64,000 nt of DNA, taken from positions 186,001-250,000 of the forward strand of contig NZ_WTYK01000003.1 in NCBI RefSeq assembly GCF_009828065.1, written 5' to 3'. The position numbers and the translations under genes were made by a program. The notes below the pieces were generated by a model that had not been told where the DNA came from, searched no databases, and was given only the letters and a program-made list of their open reading frames with translations. Positions 28,173 through 36,837 of this stretch are shown here, one piece after another. Origin of the DNA: Croceibacterium soli. Lineage in GTDB: Bacteria > Pseudomonadota > Alphaproteobacteria > Sphingomonadales > Sphingomonadaceae. Within the stretch, counting starts at the first letter, position 1, and each line of letters begins with the position of its first letter.

Positions 28173-29039
28173 ATGCGGATCCATATTGCCATCGCGACGA
28201 CCGGTCGTCCCTCGATCACCCGGCAGGTGGTTCGCCGACTGTCGCAGCAGACCAGGCGGCCCGACGGCGTGATCGTGGTCGGCGCAAGCCGCTCCGACGT
28301 CGCCGGACTGGAAGGCTCGGCCCCGAACCTCGAGGTGACGACTGCGGAAAGGGGCCTCTGCAAGCAGCGCAACGCCGCTCTCGATCGCCTGAAGGGCAAG
28401 TGCGACGTCGTCGTGTTCTTCGACGACGATTTCGTGCCGGCCAACGATTACCTCGCCGCGCTCGAGGATATGCTGACGAGCGAGCCCGAGGTGATCGGCC
28501 TGACCGGCGAGCTCGTCGCCGACGGGGCCCGGACCAGCCCGATCGCGTTCTGCGAGGCCGCCACACGCCTCGACATGGCGCGGGAACGGCCGCAGCCGGT
28601 CCACCGGAAGTGCACTTCGCTCTACGGTTGCAACATGGCTTTCCGCCTGCAGGCGGCCGAAGGCCTGCGCTTCGACGAGACCCTGCCCTTGTACGGCTGG
28701 CAGGAAGACGTCGACTTCACCCACCAGCTGAGCTGGCGCGGCGACCTGATCCACACCAGCCGGATCACCGGCATTCACATGGGCGCCCGCAGCGGCAAGA
28801 CATCGGGTCGGCGGCTCGGCTACTCCCAGGTCGCCAATATCGTCTATCTCCGGCGCAAGGGCACTCTGCAGCCCTGGCACGGCGAAGAGCTCCTCCTCCG
28901 CAACCTGATGGCCAATGCCGTGAAGAGCATCCGTCCAGAACCCGACGTGGACCGCCGCGGGCGGCTCGCCGGGAACCTGCTGGCTCTTGCGGACCTGGTT
29001 CGAGGGCGGATCGATCCGCGGCGGATCGAACTGCTCTAG
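28173..29039 (+). CDS. family 2 glycosyltransferase
   Basis: GT-A fold transferase adding a sugar from a nucleotide donor. The N-terminal strand HIAIATTGRP is followed by the metal-binding acidic motif VVFFDDDFVPAND (about residues 84-96) and the acceptor region LYGWQEDVDF with the likely catalytic Asp. There is no membrane segment, so it is a soluble or peripheral cytoplasmic enzyme. Length is 288 aa. It is 61 bases upstream of the flippase. Confidence 0.9.
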   Translation: MRIHIAIATTGRPSITRQVVRRLSQQTRRPDGVIVVGASRSDVAGLEGSAPNLEVTTAERGLCKQRNAALDRLKGKCDVVVFFDDDFVPANDYLAALEDMLTSEPEVIGLTGELVADGARTSPIAFCEAATRLDMARERPQPVHRKCTSLYGCNMAFRLQAAEGLRFDETLPLYGWQEDVDFTHQLSWRGDLIHTSRITGIHMGARSGKTSGRRLGYSQVANIVYLRRKGTLQPWHGEELLLRNLMANAVKSIRPEPDVDRRGRLAGNLLALADLVRGRIDPRRIELL

Positions 29040-29100
29040 AGATGATCTGCAGCCCGATTCCACCGGCCGCGCACGCGTGGCCCGCCGCCGGCAGCTTGCG

Positions 29101-30594
29101 ATGAGCTTGCGGCTCGGCATCATCCGCGGCTCCTTGTCGCTCGCGGGGGCCCGCATCGCCGTCAGCCTCGGCAACGCGCTCGGCATCCTGGTGCTCGCGC
29201 GGATCCTCACCCCGGCGGACTTCGGCATCGTCGCGATCTCGACGGCGCTGATCAGCATCGTCATGGCGGTAACCGAAGCATCGCTGCAACCCGCGCTGAT
29301 CCAGAGCCGCAATCCGACGCCCGACCATGTCGACACCGTATGGTCGATGTCGCTCATCCGGGCCGGCCTGATCTTCGCGATCTTCCTGGCGTCCGCCTGG
29401 CCGCTCGCGGCGCTTTACGGCGATCAGCGCCTGGTGGGCGTGCTGATCGTATCCGGGGTGACCGGCGCTTTCATGGAATTCTACAACCCCCATATCACCC
29501 TGGCGACGCGGACATTCGATTTCCGGCCGCTGGTGACGTTCCAGATCTTGCAGAAGTTCGGCGGCCTTGCGCTCGCGATCGGGCTTGCGCTGTGGTTCCG
29601 CAGCTTCTGGGCGATCATCGTCGGCAATGCGGTGGGCACCCTGGCGGCCTCGCTCGCCAGCTACCTGATCGCGCCCTACCGCCCGCGATGGAGCCTTTCG
29701 CGGGTGGGCGAGATCTGGGGCTTCTCCCGCTGGATGTTCCTCAACCAGCTGTGCGAGACGCTCAACTGGCGCTTCGATCAGCTGATCATCGGCCTTACCG
29801 TCACCAGGGCGCAGCTCGGGTTCTATTCCGTGGCGGACAGCCTGGCGGTGATTCCCTCGCGGGAACTGTCGGCGCCGATCTCCAGCGCGATCTTCCCCGG
29901 GCTGGCCAACATCGCCGAGAAGCCGGAGAGGCTGCGAGGATCGTTCCGCCGCGCCCAGTCCGCGATCGCCATGATCACCGTCCCGGCGGCGGTCGGCCTG
30001 GCGCTCGTCGCCGAACCCGCGGTGACCTTGCTGCTGGGCGAGAAGTGGCTCGCTGCCACCGTCTTCGTGCAGATCCTGTCGATCACATACGCCTTCGACA
30101 TGTTCATCATCGTCGTGCGCCCGCTGGGCATGGCGATGGGCGAGACGCGGCTGTTGTTCTTCAGGCAGCTCCTGGGCCTGGGCATCCGCGTGCCGCTGAT
30201 CGTTCTGGGCCTGGTGTTCGGCGGCCTGGTCGGCGCAGCGCTCGGGCGCGCGTTCGGCAGCGCGATAAACTGCTTCATCAGCTTCTTCATCGCGGATCGC
30301 CTGGTCGGCGTGCCGGTGGGGCAGCAACTGAGGGACCATCTGGCAACATTCACCGGCACCATCGCCATGGCCACCCTGCTGCTGTTCCTCCAGGCTGAGT
30401 GGGGGGCGCTGCTTGCGATCTCGCCGATCGTGGCCCTCGCCGTGCTGGTTCCGGCGGGAGCGGCAACTTATGGCATCGTCCTCTATCTCCTGTGGCAACT
30501 CGGCGGCAGGCGGGAAGGACCGGTGACCGAAATCGTCGGCGCCACGGAGGCGCTCCTTCCCGTGCTTTTCGCTCGGCGTGCGGTGCGCTCGTGA
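29101..30594 (+). CDS. polysaccharide flippase (Wzx/MATE-like, 12-14 TM)
   Basis: Integral membrane protein predicted to move lipid-linked oligosaccharide across the inner membrane. Begins MSLRLGIIRGSLSLAGARIAVS; FSRWMFLNQLCETLNWRFDQLIIG and repeated hydrophobic helices are typical of the polysaccharide-synthesis transporter family. The ATG at 29101 is chosen because the longer frame upstream runs into the GT2 gene end. Length is 497 aa. It overlaps the GH16 start by 4 bases. Confidence 0.9.
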   Translation: MSLRLGIIRGSLSLAGARIAVSLGNALGILVLARILTPADFGIVAISTALISIVMAVTEASLQPALIQSRNPTPDHVDTVWSMSLIRAGLIFAIFLASAWPLAALYGDQRLVGVLIVSGVTGAFMEFYNPHITLATRTFDFRPLVTFQILQKFGGLALAIGLALWFRSFWAIIVGNAVGTLAASLASYLIAPYRPRWSLSRVGEIWGFSRWMFLNQLCETLNWRFDQLIIGLTVTRAQLGFYSVADSLAVIPSRELSAPISSAIFPGLANIAEKPERLRGSFRRAQSAIAMITVPAAVGLALVAEPAVTLLLGEKWLAATVFVQILSITYAFDMFIIVVRPLGMAMGETRLLFFRQLLGLGIRVPLIVLGLVFGGLVGAALGRAFGSAINCFISFFIADRLVGVPVGQQLRDHLATFTGTIAMATLLLFLQAEWGALLAISPIVALAVLVPAGAATYGIVLYLLWQLGGRREGPVTEIVGATEALLPVLFARRAVRS

Positions 30595-31436
30595 CCGGCG
30601 CCTGGACCAGCAAAGTCTTGCTGCTGACAGCGGCTCTGACCGCCGGCTGTGCCAACAACCAGGCGCCCGCGGGAGAACCGCTCGACTTGTGCCGGTACGC
30701 GATCGTGTTCGCCGACGAGTTCGACGACCTCAGCATCGCCCCGCGCGTCCTCGGAAACGAGCGGTGGACCGCCCATACCCCGTGGAACGGGGATTTCGGC
30801 GATGCGGTGTTCACGGATCCGCGAGCCGGCGGACCTTTCGCGGTCCGCGACGGCAAGCTGCTGATCACCGCCAGCAAGGACGGGGAGGGCAAGTGGCGCT
30901 CCGGCCTAATCGCTGCTGCCGACGCATCGGGCAAAGGGGCGGGGGTACAGTACGGATATTTCGAAGCACGGATGAAGCTGCCGCCGGGCCCCGGCACTTG
31001 GCCGGCCTTCTGGCTGATCAGTCTGAAACCGGCCGAGGACAAGCGCCCGAAGGTGGAGATAGACGTCATCGAATACTACGGCCACCGCACCGATCGCTAT
31101 CACGTGACCGGGCACGTCTGGTATTCGCGGCCGGACCAGGACAAGACCTATCGCTCCGGCAGCAGAGTGCCTGTCGAGCCCGGCTCCCTGACCGGGGCAT
31201 TCCATACCTACGGAGTCCGCGTGGAGCCCGGCACGATTACATATTACCTGGACCGGAAACCGGTTTGGCAGCAGCCGACGCCGCCGGAGCACCAGACCCC
31301 GCTCTACCCGCTGGTCAACCTGGCGCTCGGCTCCGGCTATCCCATCGACGAGACACCGGATCCTTCGGTGCTGGAGGTAGACTACGTGCGCGTCTACCGG
31401 CCGATTGAAGGTGCGGCGGGCGAGTGCCGGGATTGA
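30591..31436 (+). CDS. glycoside hydrolase family 16 lipoprotein
   Basis: Endo-acting beta-glycanase that can trim or size the exported polysaccharide. The GTG start at 30591 overlaps the flippase stop (GTGA). The lipobox LTAGC puts the lipidated Cys at residue 20. The GH16 catalytic motif is E156-I-D158-V-I-E161 with nucleophile E156 and acid/base E161; FEARMKLPPGPGTWPAFWL precedes it. Length is 281 aa. Coupling to a flippase gene suggests a role in chain processing at the envelope. Confidence 0.92.
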   Translation: MTGAWTSKVLLLTAALTAGCANNQAPAGEPLDLCRYAIVFADEFDDLSIAPRVLGNERWTAHTPWNGDFGDAVFTDPRAGGPFAVRDGKLLITASKDGEGKWRSGLIAAADASGKGAGVQYGYFEARMKLPPGPGTWPAFWLISLKPAEDKRPKVEIDVIEYYGHRTDRYHVTGHVWYSRPDQDKTYRSGSRVPVEPGSLTGAFHTYGVRVEPGTITYYLDRKPVWQQPTPPEHQTPLYPLVNLALGSGYPIDETPDPSVLEVDYVRVYRPIEGAAGECRD

Positions 31437-31451
31437 CCACGGTGCGCGCGG

Positions 31452-32255
31452 CTACCGGCAGTCGGCGCCGACCAGTCGTTCGGTCCGGCCGGTCAGCCGG
31501 TAGAAGACCAGGCCCAGCCACTCGCGCACGCCGCCGTTGAGATCATCGAGGTTTTCGGCGAAGCTCCATTCGATCTCGTCCACGAAGTAGCCGCTGCTGT
31601 AGTCCACCGGCCAGGCGGTCAGGTTGGTCCAACCGGCGGCGCAGAACGTCGCCATCGCGCGCGGCATGTGGCCGGCGGTCGTCACGAGTATGGCGTTACC
31701 TGTTTCCCGCTCCCCCAGGCGCGCCAACAGGTATTCGGCGTTCTCGGCCGTGTTTCGCGAAACGGATTCGACATGCAGCCGGCTCGGGGCCAGCCCGGCG
31801 GACAGCAGGACCGCGCGGGCGATGGTCGCTTCGGACAGTTCCGTAGGAATCAACTGGCCGCTGCCGCCGGCGAAATAGACTTGGGCCTGCGGGAAGCGCC
31901 GCGCCAGCGCCAGGGTTGCCAGATAGCGGTCGCCCGCCGCGGACAGGCTCGGCACGCCCCATCGTTCGGTCGTGTCCTGCTTTTCCGCTCCTCCCAGCAG
32001 GATGATGGCATCGGCGTTCTTCACTTCGGGATTTGCGGGATAGCGACTCTCGAGCGGGGCGAGCAGGAGCGTGCCCAGCGGGAGGAAGCTGATGGCGATC
32101 GAGCAGAAGGCGACGGCGCCGATCAGGCCAGTAGCCAGGCGAATCCTGTTGCGAAGCAGGGCCCAGAACGCCGCAACGATCAGCAATACGAGGATCGTAT
32201 CCGGGCGGACGAGCGCCCATACCAGCTTTGAGATCCAGAACAGCAGCGTGCTCAT
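31452..32255 (-). CDS. YdcF-family protein (DUF218), membrane-anchored
   Basis: Two N-terminal hydrophobic segments (about residues 20-35 and 42-65) precede a DUF218 domain with ADAIILLGGAE, PQAQVYFAGGSGQ, SRNTAENAEYLL and ILVTTAGHMPRAMATF. The family binds or transforms nucleotide-like or envelope substrates; ElyC homologues act in envelope integrity. Length is 267 aa. It is convergent with the GH16 gene at a 15-bp gap. Confidence 0.88.
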   Translation of the reverse strand: MSTLLFWISKLVWALVRPDTILVLLIVAAFWALLRNRIRLATGLIGAVAFCSIAISFLPLGTLLLAPLESRYPANPEVKNADAIILLGGAEKQDTTERWGVPSLSAAGDRYLATLALARRFPQAQVYFAGGSGQLIPTELSEATIARAVLLSAGLAPSRLHVESVSRNTAENAEYLLARLGERETGNAILVTTAGHMPRAMATFCAAGWTNLTAWPVDYSSGYFVDEIEWSFAENLDDLNGGVREWLGLVFYRLTGRTERLVGADCR

Positions 32256-32277
32256 GTTGCGGGGAAACAGCGGCGGG

Positions 32278-32685
32278 TCACCACTGCTTCAGCTTCTCCC
32301 GCCCCAGGAGCCGCAGGGCCATGCTCCTGCCGGAGCGGAGCAAGGGGTAGAGGGCAGCGGATCGCTTCCGTGAACGAAATATCCAGCCATTGAACCTGCC
32401 GAACCAATCCTGGCTGCTCGAAGCGAGGGCAAGGACATGAATGCTTTCGTCCCCATGATAGAAGCGGCCGGACAGCTTGAGCAACATGCCGTCGTTCAGA
32501 TCGTACCCCAGTTCCGTGGCTTCGCGATACTCCGCGCCGTGCTCGCGGGCGTCCACCATCCGAAGTGCGCCCAGGTTCTTGCGCAGCCGTACCATGCGGA
32601 CATAGGCGGAGCAAAACGGGCACTCGCCGTCATAAAGCAGCCAGTTGTCCGCTGCGGGATCGGCAGGGGCGTGCTCCGTCTCCAT
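32278..32685 (-). CDS. DCC thiol-disulfide oxidoreductase-like protein (DUF393)
   Basis: Thioredoxin-related DUF393 protein. LLYDGECPFCSAYVRMVRL carries the CxxC near residue 21, with DAREHGAEYREATELG as the usual following block. Length is 135 aa from the ATG at 32685, which shares a base with the stop of the membrane protein upstream (TGATG). DUF393 genes are commonly paired with HTTM-domain proteins, as here. The biological reaction is unknown. Confidence 0.87.
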   Translation of the reverse strand: METEHAPADPAADNWLLYDGECPFCSAYVRMVRLRKNLGALRMVDAREHGAEYREATELGYDLNDGMLLKLSGRFYHGDESIHVLALASSSQDWFGRFNGWIFRSRKRSAALYPLLRSGRSMALRLLGREKLKQW

Positions 32686-34187
32686 CAGTGCAGGCAATAT
32701 GCCGCGTCCTTGAACACGGGCCTGAAGCTGGCTGTCTTGGCGAGCAGGAGCGGGATGCCGCGGTCGAGATCGACATCGGGGTTCGTTGCCGCGCCGCGAA
32801 CGTAGCGGCGCTTTTCCCCGTTGCGGATGTATTCCACCCAAAGCTCCTCATCGCCGAGAGAACTGACCAGCCGCCGTAGCTCGAAATAGGTGACATAGAC
32901 AGGCAGGCGGACGTCGGGATTGCCATATCGCGTGGGATGCGTGCCGAGTGCCAGTACTTTGGCATTGTTGGAGCCGACGATCTCCACCAGGTCGCTCTGC
33001 AGCCCGAATAGGTCTACCGAAGGCATGAACCAGTGGTTGTTCATGCCGCCCTCGGTGCGCAAGTTGCTGTACATCGATATCGCACCGGTCGTCTTGTAGC
33101 CGATGTAGGGCGAGAGCGAGTTGAGGCTCATGAGACCCACCACGATCCACAGCCAGCCGGGCCTGGTCGAAAGCAGGCGCGGCGCGGTGGTCTCGTCGAA
33201 GAAGCCGCGGAGCAAGTGTACCCGGAGCGTAGCGAGCACGATCAGCAGCCCCAGCGGACCCGCGACGAGCAGCCAATTGAAGACGACCGCCTTGTACCCG
33301 AACACCCCGATGTCCTGCCAGATCAGGAACTCGGCGAAGAAGATCCCGAGCACGAGCGCCAGATATACTGCGAAGACGATCCTTGCGACGCGCGCCCGTC
33401 GAGGCCAGCCGATCGCGCCCGCGATCGCAGGCAGAACTTCCATGATCGCCGGCATCGCTACGAGCGCGTAGAGCGTCAGCACCAGCGAAGAGTAGGAGAA
33501 GTGCCCCATGATGCCGAGGAGCAGATGGAAGGGCACGCCGATGTAGATCGCCGCAAGCCTGGTGCGCCTGATCAGCAGAAGGATCGGCAGGATCAGTTCG
33601 ACGACCATGAACAGCCAGAACAGGAACTCCACGTCGAACGGGCTTGCCAGAAGAGCCAGCAGCTTCTCCCGGCTGAGGAACGAATTGTACATGGCATGCA
33701 TGCAGCTGACGCTTCCGTCGGCGAAGTCGTGGTTCATCTTGGACAGGACGATCCAGAAGTACATCAGCATGAACATCGCCAGGACCGGCGGCGACAGTAT
33801 CCGCATCATCTCGGCCCGTGGCGCGCGATCCGCGGAGCTCGGGCGGAACACATCCCGGCCGAACGCCATGACCGCCGCGCCCAGGATCGCCACGCTCAGG
33901 AAACTGTCGAGTACGACGTGATTGGAGACGAACGGCCACTGGTTCACGTAGTGCGCGGTCGCGGCGACTATCGTAGCGAGGAACAGCTGCAGATTGCCTG
34001 GATAGAGCAGCGTGAGAACCGCAAATGCGAGTGCGACGAGGCCGATTGGATCGAGGACTGTGCCGAATTCGGCGAAGAAGGTGATCTGGACGATCGTTTG
34101 ACCGGCCCAGAGGAAGGCGAACACGGTCAGTCCGTCGAACGCGGGTGCGGAGTTGTTCCGCTCGTCCGCAAAGTCGGTCATGGTCAT
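32685..34187 (-). CDS. HTTM-like polytopic membrane protein
   Basis: About ten hydrophobic segments. The central region (FWIVLSKMNHDFADGSVSC, FMVVELILPILLL, GVPFHLLLGIMGHFSYSSL) matches the layout of the HTTM domain found in vitamin-K gamma-carboxylase-like proteins, and a soluble region of about 100 residues closes the C-terminus. The ATG at 34187 (MTMTDFADER) has GGGAGAG upstream. Length is 500 aa. It overlaps the DUF393 gene. A modifying enzyme on membrane-bound glycans is a possible role, by context only. Confidence 0.78.
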   Translation of the reverse strand: MTMTDFADERNNSAPAFDGLTVFAFLWAGQTIVQITFFAEFGTVLDPIGLVALAFAVLTLLYPGNLQLFLATIVAATAHYVNQWPFVSNHVVLDSFLSVAILGAAVMAFGRDVFRPSSADRAPRAEMMRILSPPVLAMFMLMYFWIVLSKMNHDFADGSVSCMHAMYNSFLSREKLLALLASPFDVEFLFWLFMVVELILPILLLIRRTRLAAIYIGVPFHLLLGIMGHFSYSSLVLTLYALVAMPAIMEVLPAIAGAIGWPRRARVARIVFAVYLALVLGIFFAEFLIWQDIGVFGYKAVVFNWLLVAGPLGLLIVLATLRVHLLRGFFDETTAPRLLSTRPGWLWIVVGLMSLNSLSPYIGYKTTGAISMYSNLRTEGGMNNHWFMPSVDLFGLQSDLVEIVGSNNAKVLALGTHPTRYGNPDVRLPVYVTYFELRRLVSSLGDEELWVEYIRNGEKRRYVRGAATNPDVDLDRGIPLLLAKTASFRPVFKDAAYCLH

Positions 34188-34203
34188 CACGATCTCTCCC
34201 CTT

Positions 34204-35682
34204 CTACCGCGCCGGCAGTTCCTCTCCTCTTCGATCGATGCTTTCCGGCTTTGGCGAGGCCGCATGGGCGCCCGTCGCAAGCGCCCGTGGTTCGCGGACC
34301 GGCCGTTTGCGCTCGATCCAGAACGGCCGCAGCGCCAGGGCCGCGCCCGCGAATATGGCGAAGTTCGTGCCCGGATGCGCGTTCGCCGAGCTGAGCGTAC
34401 CGGGAATGAGCGAAAGGGCGGCCGCGGTTGCGAAGGCGCTGCCCACCGCCAGGCGATCGTCTTCTGCAATGCCCCAGCTCGACCTGCGCCAGGGCTGGAA
34501 CACCGCGACGATGTAGGCCAGGAAAGAGACGATGCCGATGGCCCCCATGGCGCCCAGGATCGCCGTCAGGCCGCTCGACGACCGGAAGCTCCCCGGCCCG
34601 ATGCCCAGGCCGTGGGACGCCTTGAAGGCCTCCCATCCCTGCATCGCCCAGAACAACCGCTGCGTCCCGGATTCGCTCGAGGACTTCTCGACGGTCATCC
34701 GCGCGATCATATCGAGGATGGCTTCGGCAAGGTTCGGGATGAGGGCGACGCTGACAGCGAAGAGAAAGACGAACCCGCCCATCGCGGCGATCATCGACTC
34801 GATCTTGCGGCCGTGGACGGCGCCCGGCAGCAGCAAGGCCCTGGCGAAGAAGAACGAGACATAGGCCGCCAGGCCCAGGTAGCTGGTCGAAGACGTGCTG
34901 AAGAACAGCACTGCCGCCATCAGCAAGGCAGCCCGGCCCGTGGCCCGGCTTCTGATCGAGCGGTACCAGAGCTCCGCATTCGCCACCATCAGGCCGAACC
35001 CGAAGGCTGCGTAGCTCGATGCCTCGGCGAACACGCCGCGGATCCGGACGAAGTTGCCGACCTGGTCGTTGAACTGCGTGTAGGTGCTGTTGCGGAAGAA
35101 CTCGAAGACCGCGTCGAACGAAGTGCCCCTCGCCACCAATGCGGCGATGCCCAGGACGGCGTGGAGCCATGTGGCCCACAGCACGGCCGCCACGAGAGTC
35201 CGCGTGCCGTCTTCCCGCCGCGTGCCGATCCATGCGGCCATCGCCACGAAAAGGGTGCCGAGCATGTAGATGCCGGCGGTCATATTCTGCGAGGACGGGG
35301 CGAGCGGATGCGTTTCGAACAGGCTGTCGCGCGCGACCAGGCGCATGGGATAGACATCGATGTCGCCGGCGAACAGGCGCGGCCCGATGTAGGCCATCGC
35401 CGCGCCGTACAAGGCGAAAACGGCGAGCCACCGGTTCGCCCGGAATGCGTCGGGCAAGACGCCGCGGAAGCCGCCGTGCGGCACGAGGATCCTCAGGTAG
35501 ACGAAGGCGAGCGCGAAATAGATCGGCGGGATCGAGGACCCCCCGTTCGGCAGGGTCACGGCCGACGATCCGCTGAACAGGCCCGCCAGCACGAGGAAAG
35601 CCAGCGCATGGCGCATCGAACCGGCGATGACGATCATCCCGCCGATGACGATGCAGGCGTATCCGAGAAAGGTGATCGTCAT
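34204..35682 (-). CDS. O-antigen ligase/Wzy-like polysaccharide polymerase
   Basis: Twelve or so transmembrane segments with a large periplasmic loop near residues 175-215 and 330-375 (FNDQVGNFVRIRGVFAEASSYAAFGFGL; HGLGIGPGSFRSSSGLTAILGAMGAIG). The second matches the GxGPGxF...H/N...L pattern of Wzy/WaaL proteins. It probably polymerises lipid-linked repeat units in the periplasm. Length is 492 aa. It is 12 bases downstream of the GT4 gene. Confidence 0.85.
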   Translation of the reverse strand: MTITFLGYACIVIGGMIVIAGSMRHALAFLVLAGLFSGSSAVTLPNGGSSIPPIYFALAFVYLRILVPHGGFRGVLPDAFRANRWLAVFALYGAAMAYIGPRLFAGDIDVYPMRLVARDSLFETHPLAPSSQNMTAGIYMLGTLFVAMAAWIGTRREDGTRTLVAAVLWATWLHAVLGIAALVARGTSFDAVFEFFRNSTYTQFNDQVGNFVRIRGVFAEASSYAAFGFGLMVANAELWYRSIRSRATGRAALLMAAVLFFSTSSTSYLGLAAYVSFFFARALLLPGAVHGRKIESMIAAMGGFVFLFAVSVALIPNLAEAILDMIARMTVEKSSSESGTQRLFWAMQGWEAFKASHGLGIGPGSFRSSSGLTAILGAMGAIGIVSFLAYIVAVFQPWRRSSWGIAEDDRLAVGSAFATAAALSLIPGTLSSANAHPGTNFAIFAGAALALRPFWIERKRPVREPRALATGAHAASPKPESIDRRGEELPAR

Positions 35683-35694
35683 CGTCCCGCCCCC

Positions 35695-36837
35695 TCAGCT
35701 CGGCCGGGTGATCGCCAGGAACCTGGCGTCGAAGTTCTCCGGCGCAAAGCGGGCAGCCTGCCGCACCGCGACGCGCGGGTCGAAGTCGCCGACGAACCGC
35801 TCCATGCGATCGATGGCTTCGCCGAGCGAAGCGGCGTCCTGGCGGTCGAAGAACACCCCGGTCTCGCCCGGTATGACCGTATCGAGCACGCCGCCGCGGC
35901 CATAGGCCACCACCGGGCGCCCGGATGCCATCGCTTCGACCGGGGCGATGCCGAAATCCTCCTCCGCCGTCATGATGAAGGCGCGCGCCCGCGCGTAGGC
36001 GCCGCGCAGCTCGTTGAAGCCGACCCGCTGGACGATCCTGATGTTCGGGCGTGCCCTGGCGCGCAGGCTTTTCAGCATGCCGCCGCCGCCGATCATCAGC
36101 AGCGGCAGGCCGTTGCGGTTGAACGCATCGACCACGATGTCCGGCCGTTTGTAAGGCACCATCGCCCCTACCCAGAGGTAGTACGGCTCGGTGTCGATCG
36201 ACGGGGTGAACAGATCGACCTCCACCGGCGGGTGGATCACTTCGGCGTCGCGGCGCCAGACTTTGCCGATCCTCTGGCGGATGAAGCGCGAATTGGCCGC
36301 ATACCGGTCGACCCGGGCGCTCGAACTGACGTCCCACTGGCGGAGCCGGCCATAGGCCACCGGCATCAGCAGCCGGGCGAGGCCGTTCGCCTGGCGGCGG
36401 TACTGGTGGTAGTGATCCCACAGGTATCGCATGGGTGAGTGGCAGTAGCAGACGTGCAAGGCGTCCGGCCGGGTTATGACCCCCTTTGCCGGCCCGGATT
36501 CGCTGCTGATGACCAGGTCGTAATCCGACAGGTCCAGCCCTTCGAGGGCCAGCGGCATGAGCGGCAGGTAATACTGGTACAGGCGCTTGGAGAACGGCAG
36601 CCGATCGATGAAGCTGGTCGTCATCTTCGCTTGCGCGAGGCGGCCCGACAGGATCCTGGGATCGCTCACGTGGCAGAAAAGGTCTGCCTGCGGGTAGAGC
36701 CGCAGCATGCGTTCGACGACTCTCTCGCCGCCCCGCATCGCCACGAACCAGTAGTGGACTATCGCCACCCGGGGATCCGAGAACCGCGCCGGCGCAGTGG
36801 CTTCAGCCTGCAATCCTAGGCCGGCGACCTGAGTCAC
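35695..36837 (-). CDS. family 4 glycosyltransferase
   Basis: GT-B fold enzyme. Begins with VAIVHYWFVAMRGGERVVERML, continues with YCHSPMRYLWDHYHQYRR, and has the donor-binding motif EDFGIAPVEAMASGRPVVAYGRGG about residues 295-318 with the EX7E pair. Length is 380 aa. The GTG start at 36837 overlaps the stop of the Wzc-like gene by 4 bases (GTGA), so the two are coupled. Donor and acceptor are unknown. Confidence 0.92.
   Translation of the reverse strand: MTQVAGLGLQAEATAPARFSDPRVAIVHYWFVAMRGGERVVERMLRLYPQADLFCHVSDPRILSGRLAQAKMTTSFIDRLPFSKRLYQYYLPLMPLALEGLDLSDYDLVISSESGPAKGVITRPDALHVCYCHSPMRYLWDHYHQYRRQANGLARLLMPVAYGRLRQWDVSSSARVDRYAANSRFIRQRIGKVWRRDAEVIHPPVEVDLFTPSIDTEPYYLWVGAMVPYKRPDIVVDAFNRNGLPLLMIGGGGMLKSLRARARPNIRIVQRVGFNELRGAYARARAFIMTAEEDFGIAPVEAMASGRPVVAYGRGGVLDTVIPGETGVFFDRQDAASLGEAIDRMERFVGDFDPRVAVRQAARFAPENFDARFLAITRPS

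Noticed and set aside
28987-29100. Start of the flippase at 28987
   Set aside because: The 38 extra residues are the out-of-frame end of the GT2 gene; the ATG at 29101 begins a membrane protein of normal length.
34153-36438. 761-codon plus-strand open frame across the polymerase and GT4 genes
   Set aside because: Its composition (Arg, His, Asp, Gly) is that of a reverse-strand shadow; the minus-strand frames encode clear Wzy-like and GT4 proteins.
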